DNA from: Nitratifractor sp.
Lineage (GTDB): Bacteria > Campylobacterota > Campylobacteria > Campylobacterales > Sulfurovaceae
DNA: 34,804 nt
NCBI GenBank assembly: GCA_015491955.1
Contig: WGFZ01000090.1
Location: forward strand, 1 to 34,804
Direction: 5' to 3'
Part shown: positions 18,005 to 26,661 of the stretch, piece by piece
Layout of the letters: each line of letters starts with the position of its first letter
How positions within the stretch are numbered: the stretch's first letter is position 1
Notes under the pieces: model-generated
The model's database searches: none
Seen by the model: the letters and a program-made list of their open reading frames with translations, nothing else
What the model was told of the DNA's origin: nothing
Program-made: the position numbers and the translations under genes

Positions 18005-18333
18005 CAATAGAGATTAAAAATTTAGAGATAGATGCTATCATTGGTATCCTTCCAAAAGAGCGAAAAGAGTCTCAATCTATATTAGTAGATTTATATGCAC
18101 AATATGATTATTTAGATGGAGTATATGTTGATTATGCCAATTTAGCCAATTTGATTGAGACCACTCTTATCAAAGAGAAGTTTGAGTTGATTGAAGAGGC
18201 TCTTTTAAATATTAAAGAGCAGATATTTAAACTATACCCTATTATATATACTCTAGAACTTCGTATTCAAAAGCCCAATATAATAGATAATTGTTTTGTT
18301 GGAGTCTCTCAAAAATGGGAAAGAGATAGATGA
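18001..18333 (+). CDS. folB: Dihydroneopterin aldolase
   Basis: Cleaves dihydroneopterin to 6-hydroxymethyl-dihydropterin in folate synthesis. The 110-aa protein shows IKNLEIDAIIGILPKERKE at the N-terminus (the family's IG(V/I)xxxER) with the expected EEALLNIKEQIF and TLELRIQKPNII later. Slightly short but within range. It is ATGA-coupled to plsY; the same neighbour pair plus hsrA is typical of Campylobacterota. No hairpin terminator is obvious before hsrA. Confidence 0.88.
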   Translation: MTIEIKNLEIDAIIGILPKERKESQSILVDLYAQYDYLDGVYVDYANLANLIETTLIKEKFELIEEALLNIKEQIFKLYPIIYTLELRIQKPNIIDNCFVGVSQKWERDR

Positions 18334-18387
18334 TAAAGATAGAAAATATTTAATTTTTTACTATCCATTCTCAATACTCTATATTTG

Positions 18388-18396
18388 TGCTATAAT
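18388..18396 (+). promoter_or_regulatory. Extended -10 promoter of hsrA
   Basis: TGCTATAAT (TGnTATAAT) with the start point expected near 18403 and AAAGG before the hsrA ATG. It is among the clearest promoters in the window and separates hsrA from folB. Confidence 0.7.
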
Positions 18397-18430
18397 TAAA
18401 AAAATCTTAAACTGAATAAAGGCTTAATCG

Positions 18431-19102
18431 ATGCGTATTCTAATCATCGAAGACGAAGTAACTTTGAGCAAAATGCTTTCAGAGGGACTTAGAGAGTTTG
18501 GTTATCAAAATGATGTTGCTAAGAGTCTAGCAGATGGTCGTTACTACATAGATATTCGTAACTATGATTTGGTTTTGCTTGACTGGATGCTTCCAGATGG
18601 AAATGGTATCGATATAATTCCTGAAATAAAAGCAAAAAGACCAAAAACAGCAGTCATTGTTTTATCTGCTAGAGATGATAAAGATAGTGAAATTCAAGCT
18701 TTAAAAATAGGTGCAGATGACTATATAAAAAAACCATTTGATTTTGATATTTTACTTATGAGAATCGAGGCTAAACTTCGATTTGGAGGAAGTAATATTA
18801 TTGAAATTGATGACCTCATTATAAACCCTGAAGAGGAAAAAATCATCTATAAAGGTGAAACTATTGAGCTAAAGGGAAAACCATTTGAAGTCTTAACACA
18901 CCTTGCTATGCATAAAGACCAAATTGTCTCAAAAGAGCAACTTCTTGATGCAATTTGGGAAGAGCCTGAGCTTGTTACTCCTAATGTTATTGAAGTAGCA
19001 ATAAATCAGATACGCCAAAAGATGGATAAGCCTCTAGGAATTGTTACTATTGAGACTGTTCGACGACGTGGTTATAGATTTTGTTTTCCACAAAAAGCTT
19101 AA
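18431..19102 (+). CDS. hsrA: OmpR-family response regulator, HsrA/CosR type
   Basis: A 223-aa transcription regulator. The winged-helix C-terminus (LKGKPFEVLTHLAMHKDQIV, LLDAIWEEPELVTPNVIEVA, INQIRQKMDKPLG, ETVRRRGYRFCFP) is nearly identical, from memory, to Helicobacter HP1043/HsrA and Campylobacter CosR, essential regulators of growth and oxidative-stress genes. Unlike those orphans, the receiver domain keeps a full acidic pocket (IIEDE), the phospho-acceptor Asp51 (LLDWMLPDG), Ser79 and Lys101 in DDYIKKPFD. A histidine kinase gene starts within its last codons. It probably acts as a phosphorylated two-component regulator here, while the DNA-binding half may recognise the same sites as in pathogens. 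Confidence 0.93.
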   Translation: MRILIIEDEVTLSKMLSEGLREFGYQNDVAKSLADGRYYIDIRNYDLVLLDWMLPDGNGIDIIPEIKAKRPKTAVIVLSARDDKDSEIQALKIGADDYIKKPFDFDILLMRIEAKLRFGGSNIIEIDDLIINPEEEKIIYKGETIELKGKPFEVLTHLAMHKDQIVSKEQLLDAIWEEPELVTPNVIEVAINQIRQKMDKPLGIVTIETVRRRGYRFCFPQKA

Positions 19103-20382
19103 GACTCAACTTTCTAATTAAACTTACTGCCTCAATGGCAGTACTACTAACGCTATTTTCTGTTATCTTATATAACTATATAAATTTTAGTTTAGAGAAA
19201 AATATAAGAAACTCTCTTATAAAACAGGCTAATTATCTCTTTGCTAAATATGATAATTTAGAAGAAGCTTTAAAAACTCAGCAAAAACTACTAAATAAAA
19301 CACTAAAAATTAATGCAGATATTATCAAAGCTCCAGAGTCATCTTATCGTCCAAGATATTTTAAACAGATAAAAAAAGATAATCACTACTATCTACAGGC
19401 ATTTTTCCCATACAGTTTTCAGCAACAACGTTATCTAGTTCTAACTACTGATATTACTCAACAAAAGCATTTTCAAAATGAGGTTTTTCACTCAATCATT
19501 CTACTAAATATTTTAACAATGGGACTCATTATTCTTTATGCCTTCTTCCTATCTAAAATGCTATTATCTCCTATAAAATTCTTCTCTCAAAAATTAGAAA
19601 AGATGAATGAAAATATTCTTGAACCTATTGACCTTACTAAAATACCTTTAGAGTTTAGACCATTAGGAGCTTCTATTAATCAACTAGTATCTAGGATAAA
19701 GAGCTTTTTGCTATATAAAAAGGAGCTATTTGTAGGAGCAGCTCACGAACTAAAGACTCCATTAGCTGTAATAAAGACAAAAGCACAAGTTACACTCTTA
19801 AAGAGAAAAAAATCTCCCGAACTTTTAGAGAGTGTTATAAAAGATAGTATTATTACAGTTGATGATATGAATAAAATTATTGAGTCTTTTTTAGAGTTTG
19901 GACGTGCTGAAGGGGCTCAATTTGAAAAGCCTATAGTATTAGACCTTATTGCTTTTTTACAAAAAAAGGTATCTGAATTTTCCCTATTGGCTGAAAGTTC
20001 AAATAAAAAACTATTGGCTAGGTTAAATCCCAAACAAATCTCTATAATAATTCAACCTCTTTTACTCTCTCAAATACTTCAAAATCTTATTCAAAATGCT
20101 CTGCGATTTACCCCAGAGGGTGGAAAAGTATATATATTTAGCTATGTTAAAGATAATAAATTTATTATAAAAATTAGAGATGAGGGGGGAGGAATTGATG
20201 AGAATATTGACATTTTTGCTCCATTTAAACGCTCTTCAAACTCAAAAGGAGCTGGGTTAGGACTATTTTTAGTCAAGAGTGCTGTAGATGCTCTTGGAGC
20301 AGATATAGAGCTTAAAAATCGTAAAGATGGTAAAGGTTGTGTTGCTACCTTTAGCCTCCTAGTTGAAAAAAGTGGCTCTTAA
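19081..20382 (+). CDS. Sensor histidine kinase, probable partner of the HsrA-type regulator
   Basis: A 433-aa inner-membrane kinase. Membrane segments at about 11-33 and 136-160 enclose a periplasmic sensor region of about 100 residues; a linker/HAMP-like part follows. The HisKA box is FVGAAHELKTPLAV with H222, the N box NLIQNALRFTPEGG (N335, N339), G1 RDEGGGID and G2 SKGAGLGLFLVKSAV. All catalytic elements are intact. No ATG is available for the full N-terminus; the TTG at 19081 inside the regulator gene is the most plausible start (22-nt overlap), implying translational coupling. The Met at 19135 would cut into the first membrane segment. The signal sensed is unknown. Confidence 0.88.
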   Translation: MFSTKSLRLNFLIKLTASMAVLLTLFSVILYNYINFSLEKNIRNSLIKQANYLFAKYDNLEEALKTQQKLLNKTLKINADIIKAPESSYRPRYFKQIKKDNHYYLQAFFPYSFQQQRYLVLTTDITQQKHFQNEVFHSIILLNILTMGLIILYAFFLSKMLLSPIKFFSQKLEKMNENILEPIDLTKIPLEFRPLGASINQLVSRIKSFLLYKKELFVGAAHELKTPLAVIKTKAQVTLLKRKKSPELLESVIKDSIITVDDMNKIIESFLEFGRAEGAQFEKPIVLDLIAFLQKKVSEFSLLAESSNKKLLARLNPKQISIIIQPLLLSQILQNLIQNALRFTPEGGKVYIFSYVKDNKFIIKIRDEGGGIDENIDIFAPFKRSSNSKGAGLGLFLVKSAVDALGADIELKNRKDGKGCVATFSLLVEKSGS

Positions 20383-20462
20383 TCTTTTAATTACCTCTTT
20401 TACTTAAGCTTTCATTAGCTATAACTCGAAACATAAAAAACCTATAAAGTGAGGATTTAAAT

Positions 20463-20714
20463 ATGGCACTACTTATTACTGAAGAGTGTATTGCTTGTGA
20501 TGCTTGTCGTGAAGAGTGTCCAAATGAGGCTATTGAAGAGAATGACCCTATATATATAATTGACCCAGATAGATGTACAGAGTGTGTAGGTTTCTTTGAT
20601 GAGCCTCAATGTATAGCAGTATGTCCTGTTGATTGTATTATTCCTGACCCAGACAATGTAGAGAGTGCAGAAGAGTTAAAGTTTAAATTTGACCAACTCC
20701 AAGGAGAACTATAG
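20463..20714 (+). CDS. YfhL-type 2[4Fe-4S] ferredoxin
   Basis: An 83-aa small electron carrier. Cluster ligands: C9, C12, C15 and C19 (ECIACDACREECP) and C38, C41, C50 and C54, with the longer 8-residue gap between C41 and C50 typical of YfhL/Allochromatium-type ferredoxins, plus an extra C58. It could serve low-potential reactions; nirA in this window needs a reduced ferredoxin, but no direct link can be shown. The Campylobacter counterpart (fdxB) sits beside the CosR gene as here. A good GAGG ribosome site precedes the ATG. Confidence 0.92.
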   Translation: MALLITEECIACDACREECPNEAIEENDPIYIIDPDRCTECVGFFDEPQCIAVCPVDCIIPDPDNVESAEELKFKFDQLQGEL

Positions 20715-20721
20715 ACTCAAT

Positions 20722-22212
20722 ATGCCTAAACGTACTGCTATCATAGATATTGGCTCTAACTCTGCTCGTTTAGTGATTTTTCAACGTACAAGTCGCTATG
20801 GATTTCACCTAATTAATCAACAAAAGAGTAGAGTAAGAATAGGAGAAGGTGCCTATGAAGCAGGTGGCTATCTTCAAGACATAGGTATTGAACGTGCCTT
20901 TAATGCTCTACACTCATTTAAACATACGATTAAAGAGTACAAAGTAGATAGAGTCTATACCGTTGCAACGTCTGCTTTACGTGATGCCCCTAATCGTGCG
21001 GATTTTATAAGACTTATTCGTAAACATCTTGGGATAAATATTAAAGTAATTGATGGTATCCAAGAGGCGAAATATGGTGCTATTGCGGCATTAAACCTTC
21101 TACCTTTTAAAGATGCAATTACTGTAGATATTGGTGGAGGTTCTACCGATATGACACTTATTGAAAATGGTCATATCATTCAGAGTATCTCACTAAATCT
21201 TGGAACTGTTCGTCTTAAAGAGCTTTTTACAGATACAAAACGCAATAATAGTGAAGCAAGAGAGTATATTAGAAATCAGCTAAAGAGTATTCCTGAAACA
21301 TTTAAAAGCTCTCTTGTTGTGGGAATTGGAGGCAGTGCTAGGGCATTAGGTAGAGGGGTGATGTTACAAAATAATTACCCCTTTGATAAAATCCACGCCT
21401 TTAGATATAGTGTGGCAAAAAATAGAGATTATTTTAAAAAAGTTATAAAAGCCTCTATAGATGAATTAGAACAATTATCTATCAAAAAAAATCGTTTTGA
21501 TACTATTAGAGAGGGTACACTAATCTTTTCTGAACTTTTAGAGTATTTTGGTAGCAAAGAGGTGCTAACAAGTGGAGTAGGAGTAAGAGAAGGTGTTTTT
21601 CTTGCCAATCTTCTAAGAAATGACAAAGGTCGTTTCCCTCCTATGATAAATCCATCTATTAGAAGTATAAAGGATCGTTTTGACCTTCTAAAACTTCCAG
21701 AGGGTAATAAAGAGTATATAGGTAAGCAACTTTTCAAGATAATTGAGCCACGTTTTGATAGTACAAAAGAGTATCAAGAGTTACTCATAAAAGCTCTTAG
21801 CCTATCTAATATTGGAAAAGTACTTACTATTTACAAAGAACATCAACATGCCTTCTATATTGCAATGCAAGAGCTAAACTTTGGTTTTACCCACTCTCAA
21901 ATGCTTACTATTGCTATTTTAATGAGGTCTAAGGGAGATAGATTATATTACAAACCTCTATATAGAGAGTACAAATCACTTCTCCCACCAAAAACAGTAA
22001 TAAAATGGCTCAGTTTTGCATATAGCCTAACTCTTATACTCTATGAAAACTCTTCAAATGCAAAAATTACTTTTAATTGGGAGGGTAGTACACTAAAAAT
22101 TAGAAGTGATAAGAAACTATATCTAGCTAATGAAGAGATTAATAGTTTAAAAACACCAAAAGGGATTAAAGTCATTTTAATAGATAATAAGGCGATGAAC
22201 CTCATTAGCTAA
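20722..22212 (+). CDS. Ppx/GppA family exopolyphosphatase / pppGpp phosphohydrolase
   Basis: A 496-aa actin-fold phosphatase that removes terminal phosphate from polyphosphate or converts pppGpp to ppGpp; the two activities cannot be told apart by reading. Motifs: AIIDIGSNSARLVIF at the N-terminus, VATSALRDAPNR, DGIQEAKYGAIAAL, the phosphate-binding VDIGGGSTDMTLI, and GIGGSARALGRGV. The C-terminal half is helical and HD-like. The frame is open from a TTG at 20689, but ATG at 20722 (MPKRTAIIDIG) matches the family start. It starts just after the ferredoxin stop and ends in a terminator hairpin. Confidence 0.9.
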   Translation: MPKRTAIIDIGSNSARLVIFQRTSRYGFHLINQQKSRVRIGEGAYEAGGYLQDIGIERAFNALHSFKHTIKEYKVDRVYTVATSALRDAPNRADFIRLIRKHLGINIKVIDGIQEAKYGAIAALNLLPFKDAITVDIGGGSTDMTLIENGHIIQSISLNLGTVRLKELFTDTKRNNSEAREYIRNQLKSIPETFKSSLVVGIGGSARALGRGVMLQNNYPFDKIHAFRYSVAKNRDYFKKVIKASIDELEQLSIKKNRFDTIREGTLIFSELLEYFGSKEVLTSGVGVREGVFLANLLRNDKGRFPPMINPSIRSIKDRFDLLKLPEGNKEYIGKQLFKIIEPRFDSTKEYQELLIKALSLSNIGKVLTIYKEHQHAFYIAMQELNFGFTHSQMLTIAILMRSKGDRLYYKPLYREYKSLLPPKTVIKWLSFAYSLTLILYENSSNAKITFNWEGSTLKIRSDKKLYLANEEINSLKTPKGIKVILIDNKAMNLIS

Positions 22213-22230
22213 ATATAAAAAATTTAGCTA
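22206..22230. terminator. Bidirectional terminator between ppx/gppA and the 131-aa ORF
   Basis: TAGCTAAAT (22206-22214), loop ATAAAAA, ATTTAGCTA (22222-22230): a perfect 9-bp stem overlapping both convergent stop codons. The A/T-rich loop and arms are typical of compact convergent terminators in AT-rich genomes; no long U-run follows. Confidence 0.55.
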
Positions 22231-22619
22231 TTAGAGAGTGAGGATATAGCATTTGGAAAAACTACTCCATCTATTCCAAAACGTGCAACCCTCTCAATAC
22301 CTCGTTCATCATCAATTAAAACGAGAATTTTCATATCAAATAGATACTCATCTGCAAGTTTTTGTACAATAATTGCCTTTTCAAGCTGACAAAAGACATA
22401 ATTAGCACCAACTGCATTAATAAGTAGTACCTCTTTTATTGAACCTGCTGTTACTGCAAATTTAAGGTCATTCTTTTTACAATGCTTTGCAAGTTCAATA
22501 GAGTCCCCTAATGGTTCAAGTAGCAAAATATCATTTGGATTTGTATTTGAAATATCCTCTAATGAGAATACTCTTACAAAACGTGGGCTATCAACCAAAG
22601 GGTGTCCAAAAATTAACAT
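22224..22619 (-). CDS. Conserved-looking small alpha/beta protein of unknown function
   Basis: A 131-aa protein that I cannot assign. It has an alternating strand-helix pattern: LIFGHPLV, DILLLEPLGDSIELAKHC, KFAVTAGSIKEVLLINAVGA, YVFCQLEKAIIVQKLADEYL, MKILVLIDDERGIERVARFG, IDGVVFP. The repeated beta-alpha units and the ending IDGVVFPNA recall half of a TIM-barrel (for example phosphodiesterase or aldolase folds), but no catalytic motif is identifiable. AAGGAG precedes the ATG. It follows the PP0621-type gene by 27 nt, so the two are likely co-transcribed. Confidence 0.7.
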   Translation of the reverse strand: MLIFGHPLVDSPRFVRVFSLEDISNTNPNDILLLEPLGDSIELAKHCKKNDLKFAVTAGSIKEVLLINAVGANYVFCQLEKAIIVQKLADEYLFDMKILVLIDDERGIERVARFGIDGVVFPNAISSLSNS

Positions 22620-22646
22620 ATATACTCCTTATTTAATTTAAATCTT

Positions 22647-22874
22647 TTATGCTTTAGAGAGGCACTCTTGAGAACAATACCATTTACCTCTATAATATAT
22701 TGCATCTTTTTTAACAACATAAGTAGAACATTCACTACACTCAACAAGAGTTTCACTATCTTGAGAGTTATCATTACTATCTATTGAATCTCTCTTATCT
22801 GCTAAAATCCTACCTCCAAAAAATCGATAGATAGCATACAACAAAGCACCTATAATCAATAATTTCAATAACAT
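22647..22874 (-). CDS. PP0621-family small membrane protein with zinc-ribbon-like C-terminus
   Basis: A 75-aa protein: one N-terminal membrane segment (LLKLLIIGALLYAIYRFF), a short acidic linker, then VECSECSTYVVKKDAIYYRG followed by WYCSQECLSKA. The CxxC and CxxxC pairs fit the PP0621 family, whose role is not known. A minus-strand TATAAT at 22908-22913 lies 34 nt upstream. It may bind metal at the membrane; that is inference. Confidence 0.8.
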   Translation of the reverse strand: MLLKLLIIGALLYAIYRFFGGRILADKRDSIDSNDNSQDSETLVECSECSTYVVKKDAIYYRGKWYCSQECLSKA

Positions 22875-22907
22875 ATTATCTATTCCTCTCTTGTGTGCTT
22901 ATTGAGT

Positions 22908-22913
22908 ATTATA
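22908..22913 (-). promoter_or_regulatory. Predicted -10 box before the PP0621-type gene
   Basis: TATAAT on the minus strand 34 nt upstream of the ATG, in the 55-nt gap after rsmG. It suggests that the two small genes can be transcribed independently of ribA-rsmG. Confidence 0.45.
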
Positions 22914-22929
22914 CTTTAATTTCTTGAGA

Positions 22930-23568
22930 CTACTTCTTTGGTATAAGTAAAAGATACTGTCTTGTAGCACGTTTTATAATCTCTACTTTAAGTTCTCTTT
23001 TTAGAGATTTAACCTCTTGGCTAACACGACTCCCTTTATAAAATAGATAACTACTATTTTGATTTGAAATCTCTTTTGTTAAATCCAATAGCATATTTGT
23101 ATCACTAACTGCTCGAGAACTAATTAGATTAAATGGTGGCTCTTTTAACTGCTCAACTCTTTTACGAACGACTCTAACATTATCCAACTCTAACTCTAAA
23201 GAGGCATAACGTAAAAATGAGGAGCGTTTATTAAGTGGTTCACACAATAGAGTTGGTACATCGTCCCAAAAACAAGCAATAATTAAACCTGGAAATCCAG
23301 CTCCTGTTCCTACGTCAAGTAAAGATTTAGGCTTAGGTATAAATTTTAGTGGATATAAAGAATCTATAATATTTTCAAGTATAGCATCAAAGGAGCTATT
23401 ACTTGTAAGATTGTGAATACTATTCCACTCTCTTAATATTTGAGTAAAACGCTTTAGACGCCAAATCAACTTATCATCACTATCTAAACTAAATTTCTCC
23501 AAGTTATCAATTAAAGATTTTTGGAAATACTCTTGCTTATCTTCCACTATCTCAACCTCTTTACTCAA
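22930..23568 (-). CDS. rsmG: 16S rRNA (guanine527-N7)-methyltransferase RsmG (GidB)
   Basis: Methylates G527 of 16S rRNA using S-adenosylmethionine. The 212-aa protein has the family core IHNLTSN followed by the SAM motif [17 protein letters not shown] (about 79-95), the [16 protein letters not shown] region and [15 protein letters not shown]. Length is normal. Its ATG overlaps the ribA stop by 4 nt. Confidence 0.95.
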   Translation of the reverse strand: MSKEVEIVEDKQEYFQKSLIDNLEKFSLDSDDKLIWRLKRFTQILREWNSIHNLTSNSSFDAILENIIDSLYPLKFIPKPKSLLDVGTGAGFPGLIIACFWDDVPTLLCEPLNKRSSFLRYASLELELDNVRVVRKRVEQLKEPPFNLISSRAVSDTNMLLDLTKEISNQNSSYLFYKGSRVSQEVKSLKRELKVEIIKRATRQYLLLIPKK

Positions 23569-24131
23569 AGTAGATGTCCCATCTGCTCTTTTTTTGTCTT
23601 GAGATAATTCTCATTATATGGGTTTGAATCAATAATAAGTGGAACACGCTCAACAATCTCAATATTACGTAAAGACTCAATCTTATGCGGATTATTCGTA
23701 AGTAAACGCATCTGTCTAATACTAAAATGCTCTAAAATAGTCTCTACAATATCATAGGTTCTCTCATCAGCTTTAAATCCAAGTTGATGATTTGCTTCAA
23801 CTGTATCAAGTCCTTTATCTTGTAGAGCATAGGCATTTACCTTATTTAAAAGTCCAATATTACGCCCCTCTTGCCTGTGATAAATAAGCATTCCTCCCTC
23901 TTTAGAAATCCTTTCAAGAGAGGCTTGAAGTTGCTCACCGCAATCACACTTAACAGAACCTAAAGCATCTCCAGTAAGACACTCAGAGTGTACACGAACC
24001 AAAGGAACTGGAGGGATTGGCTCAGTAAACATCGCTAGATGCTCCTTTTCATCTTCCTTAAATGCTTGGATTTTAAAGGTGCCATATCGTGTTGGTAATG
24101 TAGCTATTTTGGAAATTTTTATCTTTTTCAT
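23565..24131 (-). CDS. ribA: GTP cyclohydrolase II
   Basis: Opens GTP to the first pyrimidine intermediate of riboflavin synthesis. The 188-aa stand-alone enzyme (no RibB domain) contains the zinc ligands in [21 protein letters not shown] (C-x10-C-x-C), [15 protein letters not shown] with the catalytic Arg and [14 protein letters not shown]. Length matches single-domain RibA. The start has no Shine-Dalgarno; a TATAAT sits only 7 nt upstream, so the message may be leaderless. It is coupled to rsmG and divergent from hemB. Confidence 0.95.
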   Translation of the reverse strand: MKKIKISKIATLPTRYGTFKIQAFKEDEKEHLAMFTEPIPPVPLVRVHSECLTGDALGSVKCDCGEQLQASLERISKEGGMLIYHRQEGRNIGLLNKVNAYALQDKGLDTVEANHQLGFKADERTYDIVETILEHFSIRQMRLLTNNPHKIESLRNIEIVERVPLIIDSNPYNENYLKTKKEQMGHLL

Positions 24132-24138
24132 AGATGGT

Positions 24139-24144
24139 ATTATA
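24139..24144 (-). promoter_or_regulatory. Predicted ribA -10 box, immediately upstream of the start codon
   Basis: TATAAT on the minus strand inside the 11-base palindrome GGTATTATACC. Transcription would start at or next to the ATG at 24131. Confidence 0.5.
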
Positions 24145-24210
24145 CCCCAGCAAGGCTACCGAGAGATAAAAACGAGTAAAATTATTAAAATTCTACAAAA
24201 GGGAACTAAA

Positions 24211-25182
24211 ATGTTTACTAGATTTAGAAGAAAAAGGCTATCTCCTGTACTAAGAGACCTACTCCAAGAGACACATATAACTACTAATGATTTTATATAT
24301 CCTCTATTTATTCGTAGTGGAGAGGGTATTAGAAATGAAGTAAATTCTATGCCAGGAGTATTTCAATTAAGTATTGATGAAGCTATCAAGGAGTGTTATG
24401 AGTTAAAGGAGTTGGGCTTAAACTCTATAATCTTATTTGGTATTCCAGATACTAAAGATAGTGTGGGTTCTGATGCTCTTTGTGAACATGGAATTATTGC
24501 ATCAGCTATTAGAGAAATAAAAAAGGCTCACCCTGATATATTTATTGTTACTGACCTCTGTTTTTGTGAATATACAGACCACGGTCATTGTGGAATTTTA
24601 GACCCTATACTTGAGACAGTAGATAATGACTCTACACTTATTAATCTTGGCAAACAAGCTATTATTCACGCTAAAGCAGGAGCTGATATGATAGCTCCAA
24701 GTGGAATGATGGACGGAATGATTACATCAATTAGAGATTCCCTTGATAAGGCTAATTTTGAACATATACCAATTATGAGCTACTCTACCAAATTCTCCAG
24801 TTCGTGGTATGGACCCTTTAGAGATGTAGCAGAGAGTAGTCCTAGTTTTGGGGATAGAAGAAGCTATCAGATGAATCCTGCTAATAGGCGTGAAGCAATT
24901 ATGGAGAGTTTAGCAGATGAAGCAGAGGGTGCTGATATTCTAATGGTTAAACCAGCCCTTGCATACTTAGATATTATTAGGGATATTAGAGAATCTACTC
25001 AACTACCATTAGCAGTTTATAATGTCAGTGGAGAGTACTCTATGCTAAAGATGGCTCAAAAGGCTGGAGTGATTGATTATGAAAAGGTTATGATGGAGAC
25101 TATGTTAGCCTTTAAACGTGCTGGTGCTGATATTATTATTAGTTATCACGCTAAAGAGGTAGCAAAACTCTTAAAGAGATAG
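24211..25182 (+). CDS. hemB: Delta-aminolevulinic acid dehydratase (porphobilinogen synthase)
   Basis: Condenses two 5-aminolevulinate molecules to porphobilinogen for heme, siroheme and other tetrapyrroles. The 323-aa protein has the zinc-type cysteine site [13 protein letters not shown], the active-site lysines in [20 protein letters not shown] (Lys in TKFSS) and [14 protein letters not shown], and [14 protein letters not shown]. The frame is open further upstream, but ATG at 24211 ([17 protein letters not shown]) gives the normal length with GGGAAC ahead as a modest ribosome site. Siroheme demand by nirA in this window is a plausible functional link but not regulation. Confidence 0.96.
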   Translation: MFTRFRRKRLSPVLRDLLQETHITTNDFIYPLFIRSGEGIRNEVNSMPGVFQLSIDEAIKECYELKELGLNSIILFGIPDTKDSVGSDALCEHGIIASAIREIKKAHPDIFIVTDLCFCEYTDHGHCGILDPILETVDNDSTLINLGKQAIIHAKAGADMIAPSGMMDGMITSIRDSLDKANFEHIPIMSYSTKFSSSWYGPFRDVAESSPSFGDRRSYQMNPANRREAIMESLADEAEGADILMVKPALAYLDIIRDIRESTQLPLAVYNVSGEYSMLKMAQKAGVIDYEKVMMETMLAFKRAGADIIISYHAKEVAKLLKR

Positions 25183-25236
25183 AGTTATACAATAAAATAT
25201 ATATCTAAAATTTAAGCTTTTAAAGGGATTAAAGAT

Positions 25237-26598
25237 ATGGACGTTAAATCCTATACTGAAAATGTTTTAAAATTTATAAAAGAGTGTTCACCAGGACAAG
25301 ATGAGTTCTATCAAGCCTCTACTGAAGTATTTGAAAGCCTTATACCAATACTACAAGAGGATAAGAGGTATCAAGATAACTCTATTTTAGAGAGAATAAT
25401 TATGCCAGAGCGTACCATTATATTTAGAGTTACTTGGATTAATGATAGTGGTAAAATTCAGACTAATTTAGGCTACAGAGTACAATTTAACTCTGCTTTA
25501 GGCCCATACAAAGGTGGTTTAAGATTTCACCCATCTGTTAATTTAGGAATTATTAAATTTCTAGGATTTGAGCAGATTTTCAAAAATGCCCTTACTGGTT
25601 TAGGAATAGGTGGAGGTAAAGGGGGAAGTAATTTTAACCCTAAAGGTAAAAGTGATGCAGAGATTAACCGCTTTTGTCAAGCCTTTATGAGTGAGCTATA
25701 TCGTCATATTGGAACAACAAGAGATATTCCAGCTGGAGATATTGGTGTAGGAGCAAGAGAGATTGGATACCTCTTTGGACAATATAAACTTCTTACTGCA
25801 AATTTCGAGGGTGTAATGACAGGAAAAGGTGTTGGCTGGGGAGGCTCTTTTGGACGGAAAGAGGCTACTGGATATGGTTCTGTATATTTTGCTGAACATA
25901 TTTTAAATAGACACGATAATCAACTAAAGGGAAAAATTTGCTGTGTATCAGGAGCAGGAAATGTAGCGACTTATACCATCGAAAAGCTAAAGAGTATGGG
26001 GGCTATTCCTGTAACTTGTTCAGATAGTAGAGGTACTATATATCACCCCAAAGGTATTGACATTAAGACCCTCAAGGCAATAAAAGAGGTAGGTCGAGAG
26101 TCATTAGAGAAATATGCCGAGCTTCACCCAGACTCTACATATATACCAGTACATAAATATCCAGAAGGTGGACACGCAGTTTGGTCAATTCCTTGTGATA
26201 TTGCCTTTCCAAGTGCTACACAAAATGAACTAACTCTAATTGATGCTAAAAATTTAGTAAAAAATGGCTGTATCTTGGTAAATGAGGGAGCGAATATGCC
26301 AACAACACCTCAAGCACTTAGCTACCTTAAAGAGAATAAAATACTATTTGCTCCTGCTAAAGCTGCAAATGCAGGAGGTGTTGCGGTTAGCCAACTTGAG
26401 ATGGCTCAAAATGCAAGTATGCAACACTGGAGCTTTGCAGAGGTAGATACAAAACTATTTGCAATTATGAAGAGTATCTTTGAAACTGCCGATGAGACAG
26501 CAAAAGAGTTTGGACAAGAGGGGAATCTCTTAATGGGAGCAAACATTGCAGGATTTAGGAGAGTTGCCGATGCTATGATTGATGAGGGTGCTGTATAA
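25237..26598 (+). CDS. gdhA: Glutamate dehydrogenase (hexameric type, probably NADP-dependent)
   Basis: Catalyses reductive amination of 2-oxoglutarate with ammonium. The 453-aa length fits the small hexameric class. Motifs: RVQFNSALGPYKGGLRFHP (substrate Lys in YKGGLRFHP), GGGKGGSNFNPKGKSDAEI with the catalytic Lys, PAGDIGVGAREIGYLFGQYK, the NAD(P)-binding SGAGNVATYTIEKL and PAKAANAGGVAVSQLEM near the end. AAAGGG precedes the ATG. It converges on nirA; together they link nitrite reduction to ammonium capture. Confidence 0.95.
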   Translation: MDVKSYTENVLKFIKECSPGQDEFYQASTEVFESLIPILQEDKRYQDNSILERIIMPERTIIFRVTWINDSGKIQTNLGYRVQFNSALGPYKGGLRFHPSVNLGIIKFLGFEQIFKNALTGLGIGGGKGGSNFNPKGKSDAEINRFCQAFMSELYRHIGTTRDIPAGDIGVGAREIGYLFGQYKLLTANFEGVMTGKGVGWGGSFGRKEATGYGSVYFAEHILNRHDNQLKGKICCVSGAGNVATYTIEKLKSMGAIPVTCSDSRGTIYHPKGIDIKTLKAIKEVGRESLEKYAELHPDSTYIPVHKYPEGGHAVWSIPCDIAFPSATQNELTLIDAKNLVKNGCILVNEGANMPTTPQALSYLKENKILFAPAKAANAGGVAVSQLEMAQNASMQHWSFAEVDTKLFAIMKSIFETADETAKEFGQEGNLLMGANIAGFRRVADAMIDEGAV

Positions 26599-26619
26599 AA
26601 AATTGGTAATGTTGAGCTA

Positions 26620-26651
26620 ATAGGGATTTATGAGTTTCTAACAATCCCTAT
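26620..26651. terminator. Bidirectional terminator between gdhA and nirA
   Basis: ATAGGGATT (26620-26628), 14-base loop, AATCCCTAT (26643-26651), a perfect 9-bp stem between two convergent genes. A T-run lies at 26667-26674, slightly far from the stem for the plus strand. Confidence 0.6.
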
Positions 26652-26661
26652 ATAGTAAAAA

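Noticed and set aside
19135-19137. ATG inside the histidine kinase as the true start
   Set aside because: It would cut into the first membrane segment and drop the basic LRLNFLIKL lead-in; the TTG inside the regulator gene is preferred.
20184-20189. G6 tract in the histidine kinase (and C6 at 26991-26996 in nirA) as phase-variable switches
   Set aside because: Six bases is below the length of known variable tracts in Campylobacterota, and both lie in conserved protein motifs or intact frames.
24079-24210. 44-codon upstream extension of hemB
   Set aside because: It lies over the ribA start and promoter and is not part of the family; ATG at 24211 gives the usual length.
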